64,000 nt of DNA from Paenibacillus sp. FSL R5-0490 (GTDB lineage Bacteria; Bacillota; Bacilli; Bacillales; Cytobacillaceae). The notes below the pieces were generated by a model that searched no databases, was not told the origin of the DNA, and was given only the letters and a program-made list of their open reading frames with translations. Every line of letters starts with the position of its first letter. The first letter of the stretch is position 1. The translations under genes and the position numbers were made by a program. Of this stretch, positions 8,393 to 17,113 are shown in pieces. The stretch lies in assembly GCF_001956215.1 (NCBI RefSeq), contig NZ_MRTQ01000005.1, positions 62,001 to 126,000 of the forward strand, written 5' to 3'.

Positions 8393-9673
8393 ATGGTCAC
8401 CCTTGCATTTGCTTTGGCATCTTTAGTTTTCATTATTCCTGCTGTTTATTTCATTCCTTCGGGCTTAACTAAAAAAGGAAAAATGTATGTCATTGTGGTT
8501 TCCATTTTGCTGGGCATGTTTGGGCTGACAGCAAAAGAATTGTTTTCTGAATGGCAGGCAGCACTTATTCTTTTGCTGCTTTTATTGACAGGTACCTATC
8601 TGGCCCATAATAAAATCACAGGATTATTTCATACAGATGAAGAAACAGGTGCTTTTTCCGCAGTCATTATGGAAACAGGAAATGTAAATGAGAATTTGAA
8701 TGAAAAACATGCATCTGAGGAGTCTGATAAACCTGCTTTGCGTACCCTTGTTCAGCAGGAATCAGAAGAAGGTACTGCAGAATTAAACTTAATAGATTTT
8801 AGCAGCGAAGAGAATACAAATAGTCAATTTGACTTAGTTATAGAAAGTATTATTGCAGATCCTTCAGAAGAAGAAAGTCATCAATATGATCTAAATCTGG
8901 ATGGAATTGAAATTATGCTGTTTGAAGGAGCAAATGAGGATAATGCTCCGCAAATAGATGAAAAAGATACAGAGGAGAACACGTTGGATCCAGCCATGCC
9001 GGAGATCGATTATCTGGCAGAACTGGAAGATATGATAAATGAAGAAATAGGAAGTTCCGTTTATTCTGATGTGGTAATTAATGGAACAGAAGATCTGGCT
9101 GTTCAAGATGAGATAAAGGTTTCCGATAATGTACTTGAAGAATACTTTGAAAGTCTTAATCCGATGGACGATTCAGATGATTCCAGATCTGTAAATCCGG
9201 CTGGAGAGCATGAATTCGATTCGGAGGATCCTGTTGAATATGACTCTTCCTTATATACTGATGAAGCGGCGTCTGCTGCTGAAACTGAAATCGGAGTAGA
9301 CGGTGAAGATGAGCAGGATACGGCACTGGAAGAGAAAATGCAGGCTGCCGAACATGAAAACAGAGCAGGATTCCAGAGTCAGATGTTCCAGCTGATTGCA
9401 CCACAGCTTGAGCTGGCACGGAATAACCTGGATAAAGATAGTTACGAAATGTTAGTGATTGGCTGCCTTAACCCTAATATGCAGCCCTCTGATTATTACA
9501 CATTTGCGAGATTACTATTTGATCACTATATCATTCATAAAGAGTTTGATAAATTACTGGAATTTGCCGAAGGTCTTGAAGCCAGATTTTCTGCTTATCC
9601 TGTCCTTGTTGAGGAAATCAGGTTTATCCAGAAATCCTTTGCTGCTGCAGCCAAGAGAAAAAACTATAGATAA
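8393..9673 (+). CDS. Acidic membrane protein of unknown function, first gene of pilus operon
   Basis: Not recognised as a known family. Seen: three hydrophobic segments in the first 80 residues (5-22, 31-47, 55-75), then a long, strongly acidic, low-complexity region rich in Glu/Asp (about 80-320), then a helical C-terminus (about 325-426) that could be TPR-like. Topology suggests a membrane anchor with a long soluble acidic arm. It starts the operon that continues with the PRC-barrel, VanW-like and pilB genes; the gap to the next gene is 12 bases. Inferred: a pilus-associated scaffold or regulator, without direct evidence. Confidence 0.65.
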   Translation: MVTLAFALASLVFIIPAVYFIPSGLTKKGKMYVIVVSILLGMFGLTAKELFSEWQAALILLLLLLTGTYLAHNKITGLFHTDEETGAFSAVIMETGNVNENLNEKHASEESDKPALRTLVQQESEEGTAELNLIDFSSEENTNSQFDLVIESIIADPSEEESHQYDLNLDGIEIMLFEGANEDNAPQIDEKDTEENTLDPAMPEIDYLAELEDMINEEIGSSVYSDVVINGTEDLAVQDEIKVSDNVLEEYFESLNPMDDSDDSRSVNPAGEHEFDSEDPVEYDSSLYTDEAASAAETEIGVDGEDEQDTALEEKMQAAEHENRAGFQSQMFQLIAPQLELARNNLDKDSYEMLVIGCLNPNMQPSDYYTFARLLFDHYIIHKEFDKLLEFAEGLEARFSAYPVLVEEIRFIQKSFAAAAKRKNYR

Positions 9674-9685
9674 GGTGATGTTAAG

Positions 9686-10420
9686 ATGAAAAAAAGTACG
9701 GAAATTACAGGTCTTCCTATTATCTCTATTCAGGAAGGCCAGGAAATTGGGACAGTGAAAACATTAGTCATAAATCCTGAAAAAGGTTCAATCGATTTCT
9801 TAACAATCGAGCACGAAGATTGGCAAGTCAGTGTAAAGGCCATTCCATTCAAAAAAATTATTGGTATTGGAGAATACGCGGTAACAGTGGAAAGTGACCG
9901 TGCGGTAATTGATTTAAATGAAATCCCAATTGCAAATCAGCTGGTAAACAAAAAGATTCGCATTACCCAGACTAAGGTAATGACACGAAAAGGCCAATTA
10001 TTGGGGGAAACAGCGGAGTTTTACACAGATGAAGATACAGGAAACATTTTAGGTGTTGAAATTCAGCTTTCAGATGCTTCTGCAGTATTAGCTGCTGAAG
10101 AAATCTTAACATACGGTAAAGATATTCTTATTGTAAAAGAAGACGCATCTGAAAGATTTCTAAACAGTGTATCATTGCTTGACCCTGTAATGAGCAATGA
10201 AGCTCTTCCAGGTGATGGAGAAAACATGGATCAGCTTCAATCATTGAAAAACAAACAAATGGAATTATTAGTCGGCAAAGAATTAGAAGCGGATATCTAT
10301 GACTTAAATGGAAACATATTGTTCCCTTCCGGCCGGATTTTATCCGAACAGGATGTACAGATTGCTCAAGAAGAAGGCCCAAATGTGGTTGTAAACCTGT
10401 CAATGAATGTGAACGCATAA
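9686..10420 (+). CDS. PRC-barrel domain protein of the pilus operon
   Basis: A 244-aa soluble protein with two PRC-barrel-like units. The first is at about residues 1-80 (ITGLPIISIQEGQEIGTVKT opening); the second at about 85-155 (KVMTRKGQLLGETAEFYTDE). The C-terminal part (about 185-244) has a further beta-rich repeat (VGKELEADIYDLNGNILFPS). PRC-barrels occur in RimM and in photosynthetic and sporulation proteins and usually mediate protein or RNA contacts. No catalytic residues are visible. Its place between two envelope genes and ahead of pilB suggests a cytoplasmic adaptor of the pilus machine; this is inference. Confidence 0.7.
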   Translation: MKKSTEITGLPIISIQEGQEIGTVKTLVINPEKGSIDFLTIEHEDWQVSVKAIPFKKIIGIGEYAVTVESDRAVIDLNEIPIANQLVNKKIRITQTKVMTRKGQLLGETAEFYTDEDTGNILGVEIQLSDASAVLAAEEILTYGKDILIVKEDASERFLNSVSLLDPVMSNEALPGDGENMDQLQSLKNKQMELLVGKELEADIYDLNGNILFPSGRILSEQDVQIAQEEGPNVVVNLSMNVNA

Positions 10421-10439
10421 TTGAAGGAGGAAGCTCAAT

Positions 10440-11813
10440 GTGAGGAATCCTCAGATTATAAAGCTGTTTTTGATTACGGCACTCTGTACCTCGTTTATAT
10501 TTAGCTTTTCATATTTTGGAACTGCAGCATACGGAAAGATTTTTTCTGATCAAAGCGAATTTGCTTCCGGAACTTTTATCGGAAACGAAGATGTAACAGG
10601 TATGGACAAGCCCCGGGCATTATCCTATATATCTGAAAAGCAGGCCCAATGGGTTAATGAAATGGTTCTGTCAATGCAATTTCAGGAAGTAACAAAAGAG
10701 GTCAAGGACATCCCGTCTTTTTATCAATTTGATGTAGAACAAAGTATTTCTCTGGCAGTGTCAGGCAAAAAAAATCATCTTATCGCAAAAATAGATGAAG
10801 AAAAACTCAATGCTACTCTGGAAGAAATACTGCCGGAGCTTTATGCAGAAGGCATCGATCAGGATACTCTCATAGCAGACCTTCTTATGTATGCAAACCT
10901 GCTTGAAAGCGGGAATCATACGATAAAACTGCAAAACTATTTACCCGGAGACCTTATTGAGGATGAGGTGATTGCTGAATCATCAACTAAAATCTCCGGA
11001 AAAGAAAGTGTTATCAATATGTGGACTGGCAATGAGGCCAGCATCGAAGTTGGTCCGCATTCGCAGATTTCTTTTCTTGATCTGGCTGAAGAAAGAGGAA
11101 GTCAGCAGTTCGAGGCAGACGAAATGAGCATCATCTCATCTGCTCTATACAAAGCCCTGCTGAACACCAACTTTATGATTACAGAAAGGCATATAGGAAG
11201 GCTGCTTCCGGGATATATTGAACCGGGTTTTGAGGCCAGAGTCGACTCTGAGAAACAAATGGATTTCATTTTTACTAATCCAAATGATCATAAATATGTG
11301 ATTAATTTTCAGCAGCTTGATAAGCTTTTGTATGTTTCTGTTAAGGGGCCTAAGACGATTTACACGTATCAGCCTTCTCTTAAAGATAAGCAGACCTTTA
11401 AGCCAAAAACAATAATTCAAATAGATGCCAAGCTGCCATTTGGACAAAAACGAATCGGAGCTGAAGGCAAAGAGGGCATCCTGGTACATGTATTCCGCGA
11501 TCAGGTGGATGAAGCCGGAAAAATAATAAGCTCCGAGAAAATAGCGGAAGACTTCTATCCGCCAGTACATGAGGTTCTTATATACAGTCTGGCTATTAAA
11601 AAAGATAAGGCGAACACTGATAAGGCGGAAATTGAGCCTGAAAACAGTGGAAGCATTGACGATAAGAAATCAGAATCAGATGATGAAAAACCGTCAGCTG
11701 AACAGAAACCTGACAATAAGCAAAATGAAACAGACAGCAACAAAGGAACCAGCAAGAATGCAAATAAAAATGATGAAGATCTTTGGGGACTAGATAATGA
11801 AGCCGTCAAATAA
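10440..11813 (+). CDS. VanW-like, putative peptidoglycan-binding envelope protein
   Basis: Seen: an N-terminal hydrophobic segment (about residues 9-32, signal or anchor), then a stretch (GTFIGNEDVTGMDKPRALSY, near 45-65) typical of the putative peptidoglycan-binding region before VanW domains. A VanW-like block lies around 225-380, and the tail from about 390 is charged, low-complexity and Lys/Glu/Asp/Ser-rich. Start is GTG 10440, overlapping an ATGTGA; GAAGGAGG lies 9 bases upstream. VanW proteins are linked to the cell wall but have no settled biochemical activity. Here it may help the pilus pass or anchor in the thick wall (inference). Confidence 0.65.
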   Translation: MRNPQIIKLFLITALCTSFIFSFSYFGTAAYGKIFSDQSEFASGTFIGNEDVTGMDKPRALSYISEKQAQWVNEMVLSMQFQEVTKEVKDIPSFYQFDVEQSISLAVSGKKNHLIAKIDEEKLNATLEEILPELYAEGIDQDTLIADLLMYANLLESGNHTIKLQNYLPGDLIEDEVIAESSTKISGKESVINMWTGNEASIEVGPHSQISFLDLAEERGSQQFEADEMSIISSALYKALLNTNFMITERHIGRLLPGYIEPGFEARVDSEKQMDFIFTNPNDHKYVINFQQLDKLLYVSVKGPKTIYTYQPSLKDKQTFKPKTIIQIDAKLPFGQKRIGAEGKEGILVHVFRDQVDEAGKIISSEKIAEDFYPPVHEVLIYSLAIKKDKANTDKAEIEPENSGSIDDKKSESDDEKPSAEQKPDNKQNETDSNKGTSKNANKNDEDLWGLDNEAVK

Positions 11814-11825
11814 AAAGGTAAGGCA

Positions 11826-13496
11826 GTGGTGGGTATGAAGCAGATGCGCAAGAGACTGGGAGATTTGCTGGTTGACGCCGGCCTTATCACCGGGGAACAG
11901 CTTCAAACATCTCTAAGAGAAAAGGATTCCAATCAAAAGCTCGGTGATGTATTGCTTCAAAAAGGATTTATTACAGAACAGCAGCTGATTGAGGTTCTTG
12001 AATTTCAGCTTGGAATTCCCCATGTCAGCTTGTATCGCTATCCCTTTGATACAAAGCTTTTCAGCATTGTGCCAAAAGATGTGGCGAAGCGGAATCTTCT
12101 CATTCCATTAAAGAAAGACGGAGAGAAGCTATTTGTAGCTATGGCAGATCCTATGGACTTTTACACAATTGATGATTTGCGGTTATCAACAGGCTTTCAA
12201 ATTGAAGCAGCCATTGCCACAAAAGATGACATTCTCCGGGCAATTAATAAATATTACGATATGAATGAAGGGTTCGAGGAACTGCTGGGAACAGCGGGGA
12301 ATCTGGATGCAGCAGAAGATAAGCAGATGGCGGATGAAGATTCGCCTGTCGTCCGGCTTGTCAATCAGATTATTGCCAGTGCAGCTGCTTTAAAGGCAAG
12401 TGATATCCATCTTGATCCCCAGGAAACAAAGGTGCTGATCAGATACCGGATTGATGGCGTTTTAAGAACGGAGCGTGTTCTTCCTAAGCATATGCAAAGT
12501 GTGCTTTCAGCCCGCATTAAAATCATGTCCAATCTGGATATTACTGAGCACAGAATTCCTCAGGATGGAAGAATAAAGATTAATATTGATTTTCATCCGG
12601 TAGACTTGAGGGTTTCCACATTGCCCACGGTGTACGGAGAAAAAATTGTGCTGCGTTTGCTGGATTTAAGCAGTGCTTTGAACGACATCCATAAACTTGG
12701 CTTCAATAAATTAAATCTTCAGAGATTCATAGAAATGATTGAAAAGCCTACAGGCATTGTTTTAATAACCGGTCCTACCGGTTCCGGGAAATCTTCTACT
12801 TTATATGCGGCTTTAAATCGCCTGAACAGTGAAGAAGTAAATATTATAACGGTTGAAGATCCGGTTGAGTATCAGCTTGAAGGAATTAATCAGATTCAGG
12901 TAAATTCCAATGTCGGGATGACGTTTGCAAAAGGTTTACGGGCCATTCTGCGCCAGGATCCCAATATCATTATGGTAGGGGAAATCCGGGATAGGGAAAC
13001 GGCGGAAGTTTCCATTAGAGCATCACTGACTGGACATCTTGTGCTCAGTACCCTTCACACAAATGATTCATTAGGCTCCATCACCCGTCTTCTGGATATG
13101 GGTGTTGAACCATTCCTTGTTGCATCGTCTTTGAGCGGAATTGTGGCACAGCGGCTCGTAAGGAAAGTCTGCCGTGATTGTTCAGAGGAACAGCAGCCGG
13201 CTAAGCGGGAAATCGAGATCTTTGCAAAAAGAGGCATAAAACTTGAGAAGGTTGTGCGGGGGAAAGGCTGTTCCTCCTGCAACATGACTGGATATAAAGG
13301 AAGAATTGCCATTCATGAAGTGCTGGTTATTAATGATGAGATGCGAAAAATCATTATGAATGGTGAATCATTTTCAAAGCTTCGGGATTACGCAATTAGA
13401 AATAAAACAGTTTTTCTTATTGATGATGGACTGCTAAAAGTAAAACAGGGCATTACAACTACTGAAGAAGTATTACGGGTAGCTATACCTGATTAG
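11826..13496 (+). CDS. pilB: Type IV pilus extension ATPase PilB with MshEN domain
   Basis: A secretion-type hexameric ATPase that powers pilus extension. N-terminus: two copies of the MshEN pattern, RLGDLLVDAG-LIT-EQL and KLGDVLLQKG-FIT-QQL (about residues 10-60), which bind c-di-GMP in characterised homologues. Then the GspE/PilB core: Walker A GPTGSGKSS at about residue 316, Walker B IIMVGEIRD near 380, and a zinc site CxxC...CxxC (about 449 and 482). Full length. The start is uncertain among GTG 11826, ATG 11835 and ATG 11844; the MshEN motifs are kept by all. Next gene is pilT, 9 bases on. Confidence 0.95.
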   Translation: MVGMKQMRKRLGDLLVDAGLITGEQLQTSLREKDSNQKLGDVLLQKGFITEQQLIEVLEFQLGIPHVSLYRYPFDTKLFSIVPKDVAKRNLLIPLKKDGEKLFVAMADPMDFYTIDDLRLSTGFQIEAAIATKDDILRAINKYYDMNEGFEELLGTAGNLDAAEDKQMADEDSPVVRLVNQIIASAAALKASDIHLDPQETKVLIRYRIDGVLRTERVLPKHMQSVLSARIKIMSNLDITEHRIPQDGRIKINIDFHPVDLRVSTLPTVYGEKIVLRLLDLSSALNDIHKLGFNKLNLQRFIEMIEKPTGIVLITGPTGSGKSSTLYAALNRLNSEEVNIITVEDPVEYQLEGINQIQVNSNVGMTFAKGLRAILRQDPNIIMVGEIRDRETAEVSIRASLTGHLVLSTLHTNDSLGSITRLLDMGVEPFLVASSLSGIVAQRLVRKVCRDCSEEQQPAKREIEIFAKRGIKLEKVVRGKGCSSCNMTGYKGRIAIHEVLVINDEMRKIIMNGESFSKLRDYAIRNKTVFLIDDGLLKVKQGITTTEEVLRVAIPD

Positions 13497-13505
13497 GAGA
13501 ACGGT

Positions 13506-14561
13506 ATGAAGACAAAAATAGACTATCTGTTGAGGGCTGCATATGAGCTGAAGGCGTCGGATCTGCATTTGACTGTTGGGGTACCTCCTGTCATACGGAT
13601 TAATGGTGATTTAAAAAGATATGGGAAAGAAAGTTTGCGTCCGGAAGATACCGAGGGTATGGCTAAAGCCATCATTCCTGCGAACATATGGAAAAAGTTT
13701 GAGGAGAATGGCGAGCTGGATTTCTCTTATGGAATACCCGGGCTGTCCCGTTTCAGAGTCAACGCTTATTTTCAGCGGTCATGCATCTCACTGGCCATCC
13801 GTGTTGTTCCTACACGAATTCCTGCTTTAGAAGAACTGGGGCTTCCTCCTGTCTTAAAGAAAGTGGCGGAAAAGCCTCAGGGGCTGGTCCTGGTGACAGG
13901 GCCGACGGGAAGCGGAAAATCAACGACATTGGCTTCAATGATTCATTACATGAATGAGACAATGAGGAAGCATATTATTACGCTTGAAGACCCGATTGAA
14001 TATCTTCATAAGCATGGAAATTGCATTATTGACCAGCGGGAAGTGGGATTTGATACAAAGCATTTCGCAAATGGTTTAAGAGCGGCTTTGCGTCAGGACC
14101 CGGATGTGATACTTGTAGGGGAAATGCGTGACCTGGAAACCATCCAAACAGCCATAACAGCGGCCGAAACGGGCCATTTAGTGCTTGGTACACTGCATAC
14201 CTCAAGTGCTCCAGCTACGATTAACCGAATTATCGATGTATTTCCGTCCTCCCAGCAGGCGCAAATCAGAATACAGCTTGCCTCTGTATTAGTGTCGATT
14301 ATATCGCAGCGCCTTTTTCTCACAGCAGACAGGAAGGGCCGTCATGCAGCTACAGAAGTGCTTATGAATAATTCTGCTGTGTCAAACCTGATCAGAAATG
14401 AAAAGATCTACCAGATCGTTAATGTGATGCAAACGTCACGCGCCCAGGGAATGCATACACTCGAGACAAGTATTACTTCTCTATTGGAGAGCGGAAAAAT
14501 CGCCAAAGAATCAGCATTGCCTTACATACAGGAAAAGGTGACTGATCATGCCCCGCTATAA
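13506..14561 (+). CDS. pilT: Type IV pilus retraction ATPase PilT
   Basis: A 351-aa ATPase of the PilT family, expected to depolymerise the pilus and give twitching or DNA-uptake force. Seen: the N-terminal opening LLRAAYELKASDLHLTVGVP, Walker A GPTGSGKSTT at about residue 131, the Asp/His-box region, Walker B VILVGEMRDLET, and no zinc tetracysteine, which separates it from PilB. Presence of PilT distinguishes this locus from the comG competence pseudopilus, which has only one ATPase (ComGA). It overlaps pilC by 14 bases. Confidence 0.94.
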   Translation: MKTKIDYLLRAAYELKASDLHLTVGVPPVIRINGDLKRYGKESLRPEDTEGMAKAIIPANIWKKFEENGELDFSYGIPGLSRFRVNAYFQRSCISLAIRVVPTRIPALEELGLPPVLKKVAEKPQGLVLVTGPTGSGKSTTLASMIHYMNETMRKHIITLEDPIEYLHKHGNCIIDQREVGFDTKHFANGLRAALRQDPDVILVGEMRDLETIQTAITAAETGHLVLGTLHTSSAPATINRIIDVFPSSQQAQIRIQLASVLVSIISQRLFLTADRKGRHAATEVLMNNSAVSNLIRNEKIYQIVNVMQTSRAQGMHTLETSITSLLESGKIAKESALPYIQEKVTDHAPL

Positions 14562-15753
14562 ATACAGCGGGCGTGACCGCAAAGGGAAGAAGTCTGGAAT
14601 CGTGACAGCTGTTTCTAAAAGGGAAGCCATGCTTCAGCTGAAGGAAAGCGGTATAAGGATTCAGGATGTTCAGGAAGTGCCGGAGACGTTTTTAACAAAA
14701 GAAATAACAATTGGCAATCCGGTCAAGCTCCAGGACTTTGTCATCTATCTGCGCCAGTTTGCCACTTTGCTGAAAGCGGGGGTCACAGTTGTAGAATCAA
14801 CCGCTATACTTGCGAAGCAAACTGAAAGCAAAGCACTCAAGAGGGCATTAATAGCTGTCGAACAGGATTTACGTGATGGGCTTCCGCTTTCAGATGCTGC
14901 ATCAAGGCATAAAAAAATCTTCAGCGGAATGTTCGTCAATATGATCAAAGCAGGAGAAGCAGGCGGAAACATGGACGAAACGCTCGAAAGGCTTGCGGTC
15001 CATTTTGAAAAACAGCATTACACAAAGCAGAAAATCATATCAGCACTTGCCTACCCGATAACTGTCGGCATAATAGCTATTGCAGTAGTTATCTTTCTGC
15101 TTGTTTCTGTTGTGCCTACTTTTGTGGAAATGTTTAAGGACTTCGGAGGAGAGCTCCCTGCCATTACACAATTTGTTCTCAGTTCCAGTGAGTTTATGCA
15201 GCAATACTGGTGGTTTGTCATCATCTTATTCTTGGCATTCTTTATGAGCATTGTGTTTATTCGCAACAATAAAGCCAGTAAATATTATCTTGATTATTTC
15301 CTGCTGAGAATGCCGATCTTCGGGAAGATCCTTCAGAAAGCAGCCATAGCAAGAATGACAAGAACCTTAAGCTCATTATTTTCCAGCTCTGTGCCGATTC
15401 TGCAGGCTCTCAGCATTGTTGAAAGCATTGTAGAGAATGAGGTAATGGCAAAGGTGATTGCAAAATCCAGAGATTCACTGGAGCAGGGGAAGTCTCTGAC
15501 GGAACCGATGAAAAAACACTGGGTATTCCCGCCGCTTGTATCGCAAATGATTGCGATCGGGGAAGAATCAGGATCGCTGGATGCGATGCTTGGGAAGGTA
15601 GCTGACTTTTACGAAAAAGAAGTAGAAAGTGCTACCGACAGATTAAAATCACTCATTGAACCGCTCATGATTGTCTTCCTGGCCAGCGTCGTCGGGACTA
15701 TAGTCACATCTATTATGGTGCCAATGTTTGAAATCTTCCAGCATGTTGGATAA
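14548..15753 (+). CDS. pilC: Type IV pilus inner-membrane platform protein PilC
   Basis: A 401-aa GspF/PilC family member with two copies of the T2SSF domain (about residues 65-190 and 270-395). Characteristic stretches are FVIYLRQFATLLKAGVTV and ARMTRTLSSLFSSSVPILQAL, followed by membrane helices near 170, 220 and 375. It forms the platform that couples PilB/PilT rotation to pilin assembly. It starts inside pilT, so translation is probably coupled. The pilA promoter follows. Confidence 0.94.
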   Translation: MPRYKYSGRDRKGKKSGIVTAVSKREAMLQLKESGIRIQDVQEVPETFLTKEITIGNPVKLQDFVIYLRQFATLLKAGVTVVESTAILAKQTESKALKRALIAVEQDLRDGLPLSDAASRHKKIFSGMFVNMIKAGEAGGNMDETLERLAVHFEKQHYTKQKIISALAYPITVGIIAIAVVIFLLVSVVPTFVEMFKDFGGELPAITQFVLSSSEFMQQYWWFVIILFLAFFMSIVFIRNNKASKYYLDYFLLRMPIFGKILQKAAIARMTRTLSSLFSSSVPILQALSIVESIVENEVMAKVIAKSRDSLEQGKSLTEPMKKHWVFPPLVSQMIAIGEESGSLDAMLGKVADFYEKEVESATDRLKSLIEPLMIVFLASVVGTIVTSIMVPMFEIFQHVG

Positions 15754-15781
15754 AAATTTACAAAATATTAAAAAATTCGAC

Positions 15782-15809
15782 TGTTCACAGTTATAGTATT
15801 TAGTATAAT
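15782..15809 (+). promoter_or_regulatory. Probable separate promoter for the major pilin
   Basis: A perfect TATAAT lies at 15804-15809, with a weak -35 (TGTTCA, 15782-15787) at 16 bases. The 105-base gap before pilA, in an otherwise tight operon, supports an extra promoter that would allow high pilin expression. Confidence 0.45.
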
Positions 15810-15858
15810 AGTACCATAACAGGAAAAATAAACTAATAGTTTGAGAGGGAGAGAAAAA

Positions 15859-16275
15859 ATGCTTAAGAATCTAAGAAAACGACTTAAAGATCAAAAAGGA
15901 TTAACTTTGATTGAATTGCTTGCGGTTATTGTTATTTTGGGGATTATTGCGGCGATTGCGATTCCTAGTATTGGGGGATTAATTGATAAAACTCGTGATG
16001 ATGCATTAAAGGCAGATGCAGTTCAAGTATTAAATGCAGCGAAATTATATTCCTCAACGAATAACATTACGGACGAGATAACTTTAAGTAATACCAAGGG
16101 AGAGTTAAATCAATATTTAGATAATGCACCAGAAGAATACTCTATAACGATCGATGTTGGTACTGGGAATAAATATGAATATACTAATATTATGGTTAAA
16201 AAAGGTGGTAAAACTAAGACTTTTGCAACAGAAAAAGATGCCTTAGATGGAAAAGAAAAAACTACTACAAAGTAA
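15859..16275 (+). CDS. pilA: Major type IV pilin PilA
   Basis: A 138-aa prepilin. DQKG is followed by LTLIELLAVIVILGIIAAIA, with Glu at +5 of the mature protein and the proline (IP) kink of true pilins. The globular part is small, Lys/Thr-rich and lacks cysteines. ATG 15859 is chosen because GAGAGGGAGAG precedes it; the upstream in-frame TTG 15841 lies in the ribosome binding site region. Its own promoter and its place just before the prepilin peptidase gene mark it as the major subunit. The globular domain shows no recognisable subtype. Confidence 0.88.
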   Translation: MLKNLRKRLKDQKGLTLIELLAVIVILGIIAAIAIPSIGGLIDKTRDDALKADAVQVLNAAKLYSSTNNITDEITLSNTKGELNQYLDNAPEEYSITIDVGTGNKYEYTNIMVKKGGKTKTFATEKDALDGKEKTTTK

Positions 16276-16281
16276 GAATCG

Positions 16282-17025
16282 ATGATTATTATAATATTTT
16301 GTATTGGACTTCTCCTAGGCTCCTTCTACAACGTAGCAGGCCTAAGAATCCCGCAAAACCAGTCTATCTCAATACCGCGGTCCCATTGTCCGCACTGTAA
16401 GCATACCCTATCACCTTTGGAGCTTGTTCCAGTCTTATCGTATATATTTCTTGGCGGAAAGTGCCGGCGCTGCAAGGCGCCGGTTTCAGCCATATATCCG
16501 GGTGTTGAGCTTTCAACAGGAATCTTGTTTGCCGCTGCACCAATGATTATGGGCTGGACTGCTGAATTATTTGTTGCCTGGACGCTGATTTCTCTTGTAA
16601 TTATTGTGTTTGTATCTGATTTTAAATATATGATTATTCCAGATAAAGTTTTGCTGTTTTTTACTGCTGTCTTAATAGCAGAACGCATTTTTATACCGCT
16701 TTCTCCATGGTGGGACAGCATAGCCGGTGCAGGACTCGGTTTTTTCCTTCTCCTGCTGATAGCTGTAATCAGCAAAGGCGGCATGGGCGGCGGGGATATA
16801 AAGCTGTATGCTGTCATTGGTATTGCTTTAGGTGTAAAGCTTGTTTTGCTTTCATTTTTCCTGGCTACATTATTCGGAGCCGCCATTGGCGGCCTTGGCA
16901 TGATAGTAGGAATTGTCCAAAAAGGCAAGCCCATACCCTTTGGGCCATTCATTGGGATTGGGACTTTACTGGCTTATTTTTATGGCAGAGAAATAATTGT
17001 GTGGTACTTTCATTCATTCCTATAA
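16282..17025 (+). CDS. pilD: Prepilin peptidase / N-methyltransferase (PilD, ComC counterpart)
   Basis: A 247-aa polytopic aspartic protease that cleaves class III signals and methylates the new N-terminus. Seen: an N-terminal tetracysteine CPHC...CRRC (methyltransferase part), the first catalytic Asp region SDFKYMIIPD, and the second in the GGGDIKLY motif. At least six membrane segments follow. B. subtilis has comC at the same chromosomal place between folC and spoIIB, so this gene is the positional counterpart of comC. It should process all five pilin-like products in the window. Confidence 0.94.
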   Translation: MIIIIFCIGLLLGSFYNVAGLRIPQNQSISIPRSHCPHCKHTLSPLELVPVLSYIFLGGKCRRCKAPVSAIYPGVELSTGILFAAAPMIMGWTAELFVAWTLISLVIIVFVSDFKYMIIPDKVLLFFTAVLIAERIFIPLSPWWDSIAGAGLGFFLLLLIAVISKGGMGGGDIKLYAVIGIALGVKLVLLSFFLATLFGAAIGGLGMIVGIVQKGKPIPFGPFIGIGTLLAYFYGREIIVWYFHSFL

Positions 17026-17041
17026 AGGGCATGGCATTTTG

Positions 17042-17075
17042 AAATAAGAGCTGGACTATTCCGGCTCTTATTTTT
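17042..17075 (+). terminator. Hairpin with T-run inside the pilus operon (partial terminator)
   Basis: AAATAAGAGCTGG (17042-17054) pairs with CCGGCTCTTATTT (17061-17073), with one G-U pair, and ends in TTTTT. It looks like an intrinsic terminator between pilD and pilM. Since no clear promoter follows, it may attenuate rather than stop transcription into pilMNO. Confidence 0.6.
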
Positions 17076-17113
17076 CCCTAGGCCAATCTAACATAATTAA
17101 GGAGTTTTTCATC

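Noticed and set aside
16326-16952. A 208-codon open frame on the minus strand opposite pilD
   Set aside because: It lies fully inside a clearly conserved gene, has no ribosome binding site and its product matches nothing I recognise.
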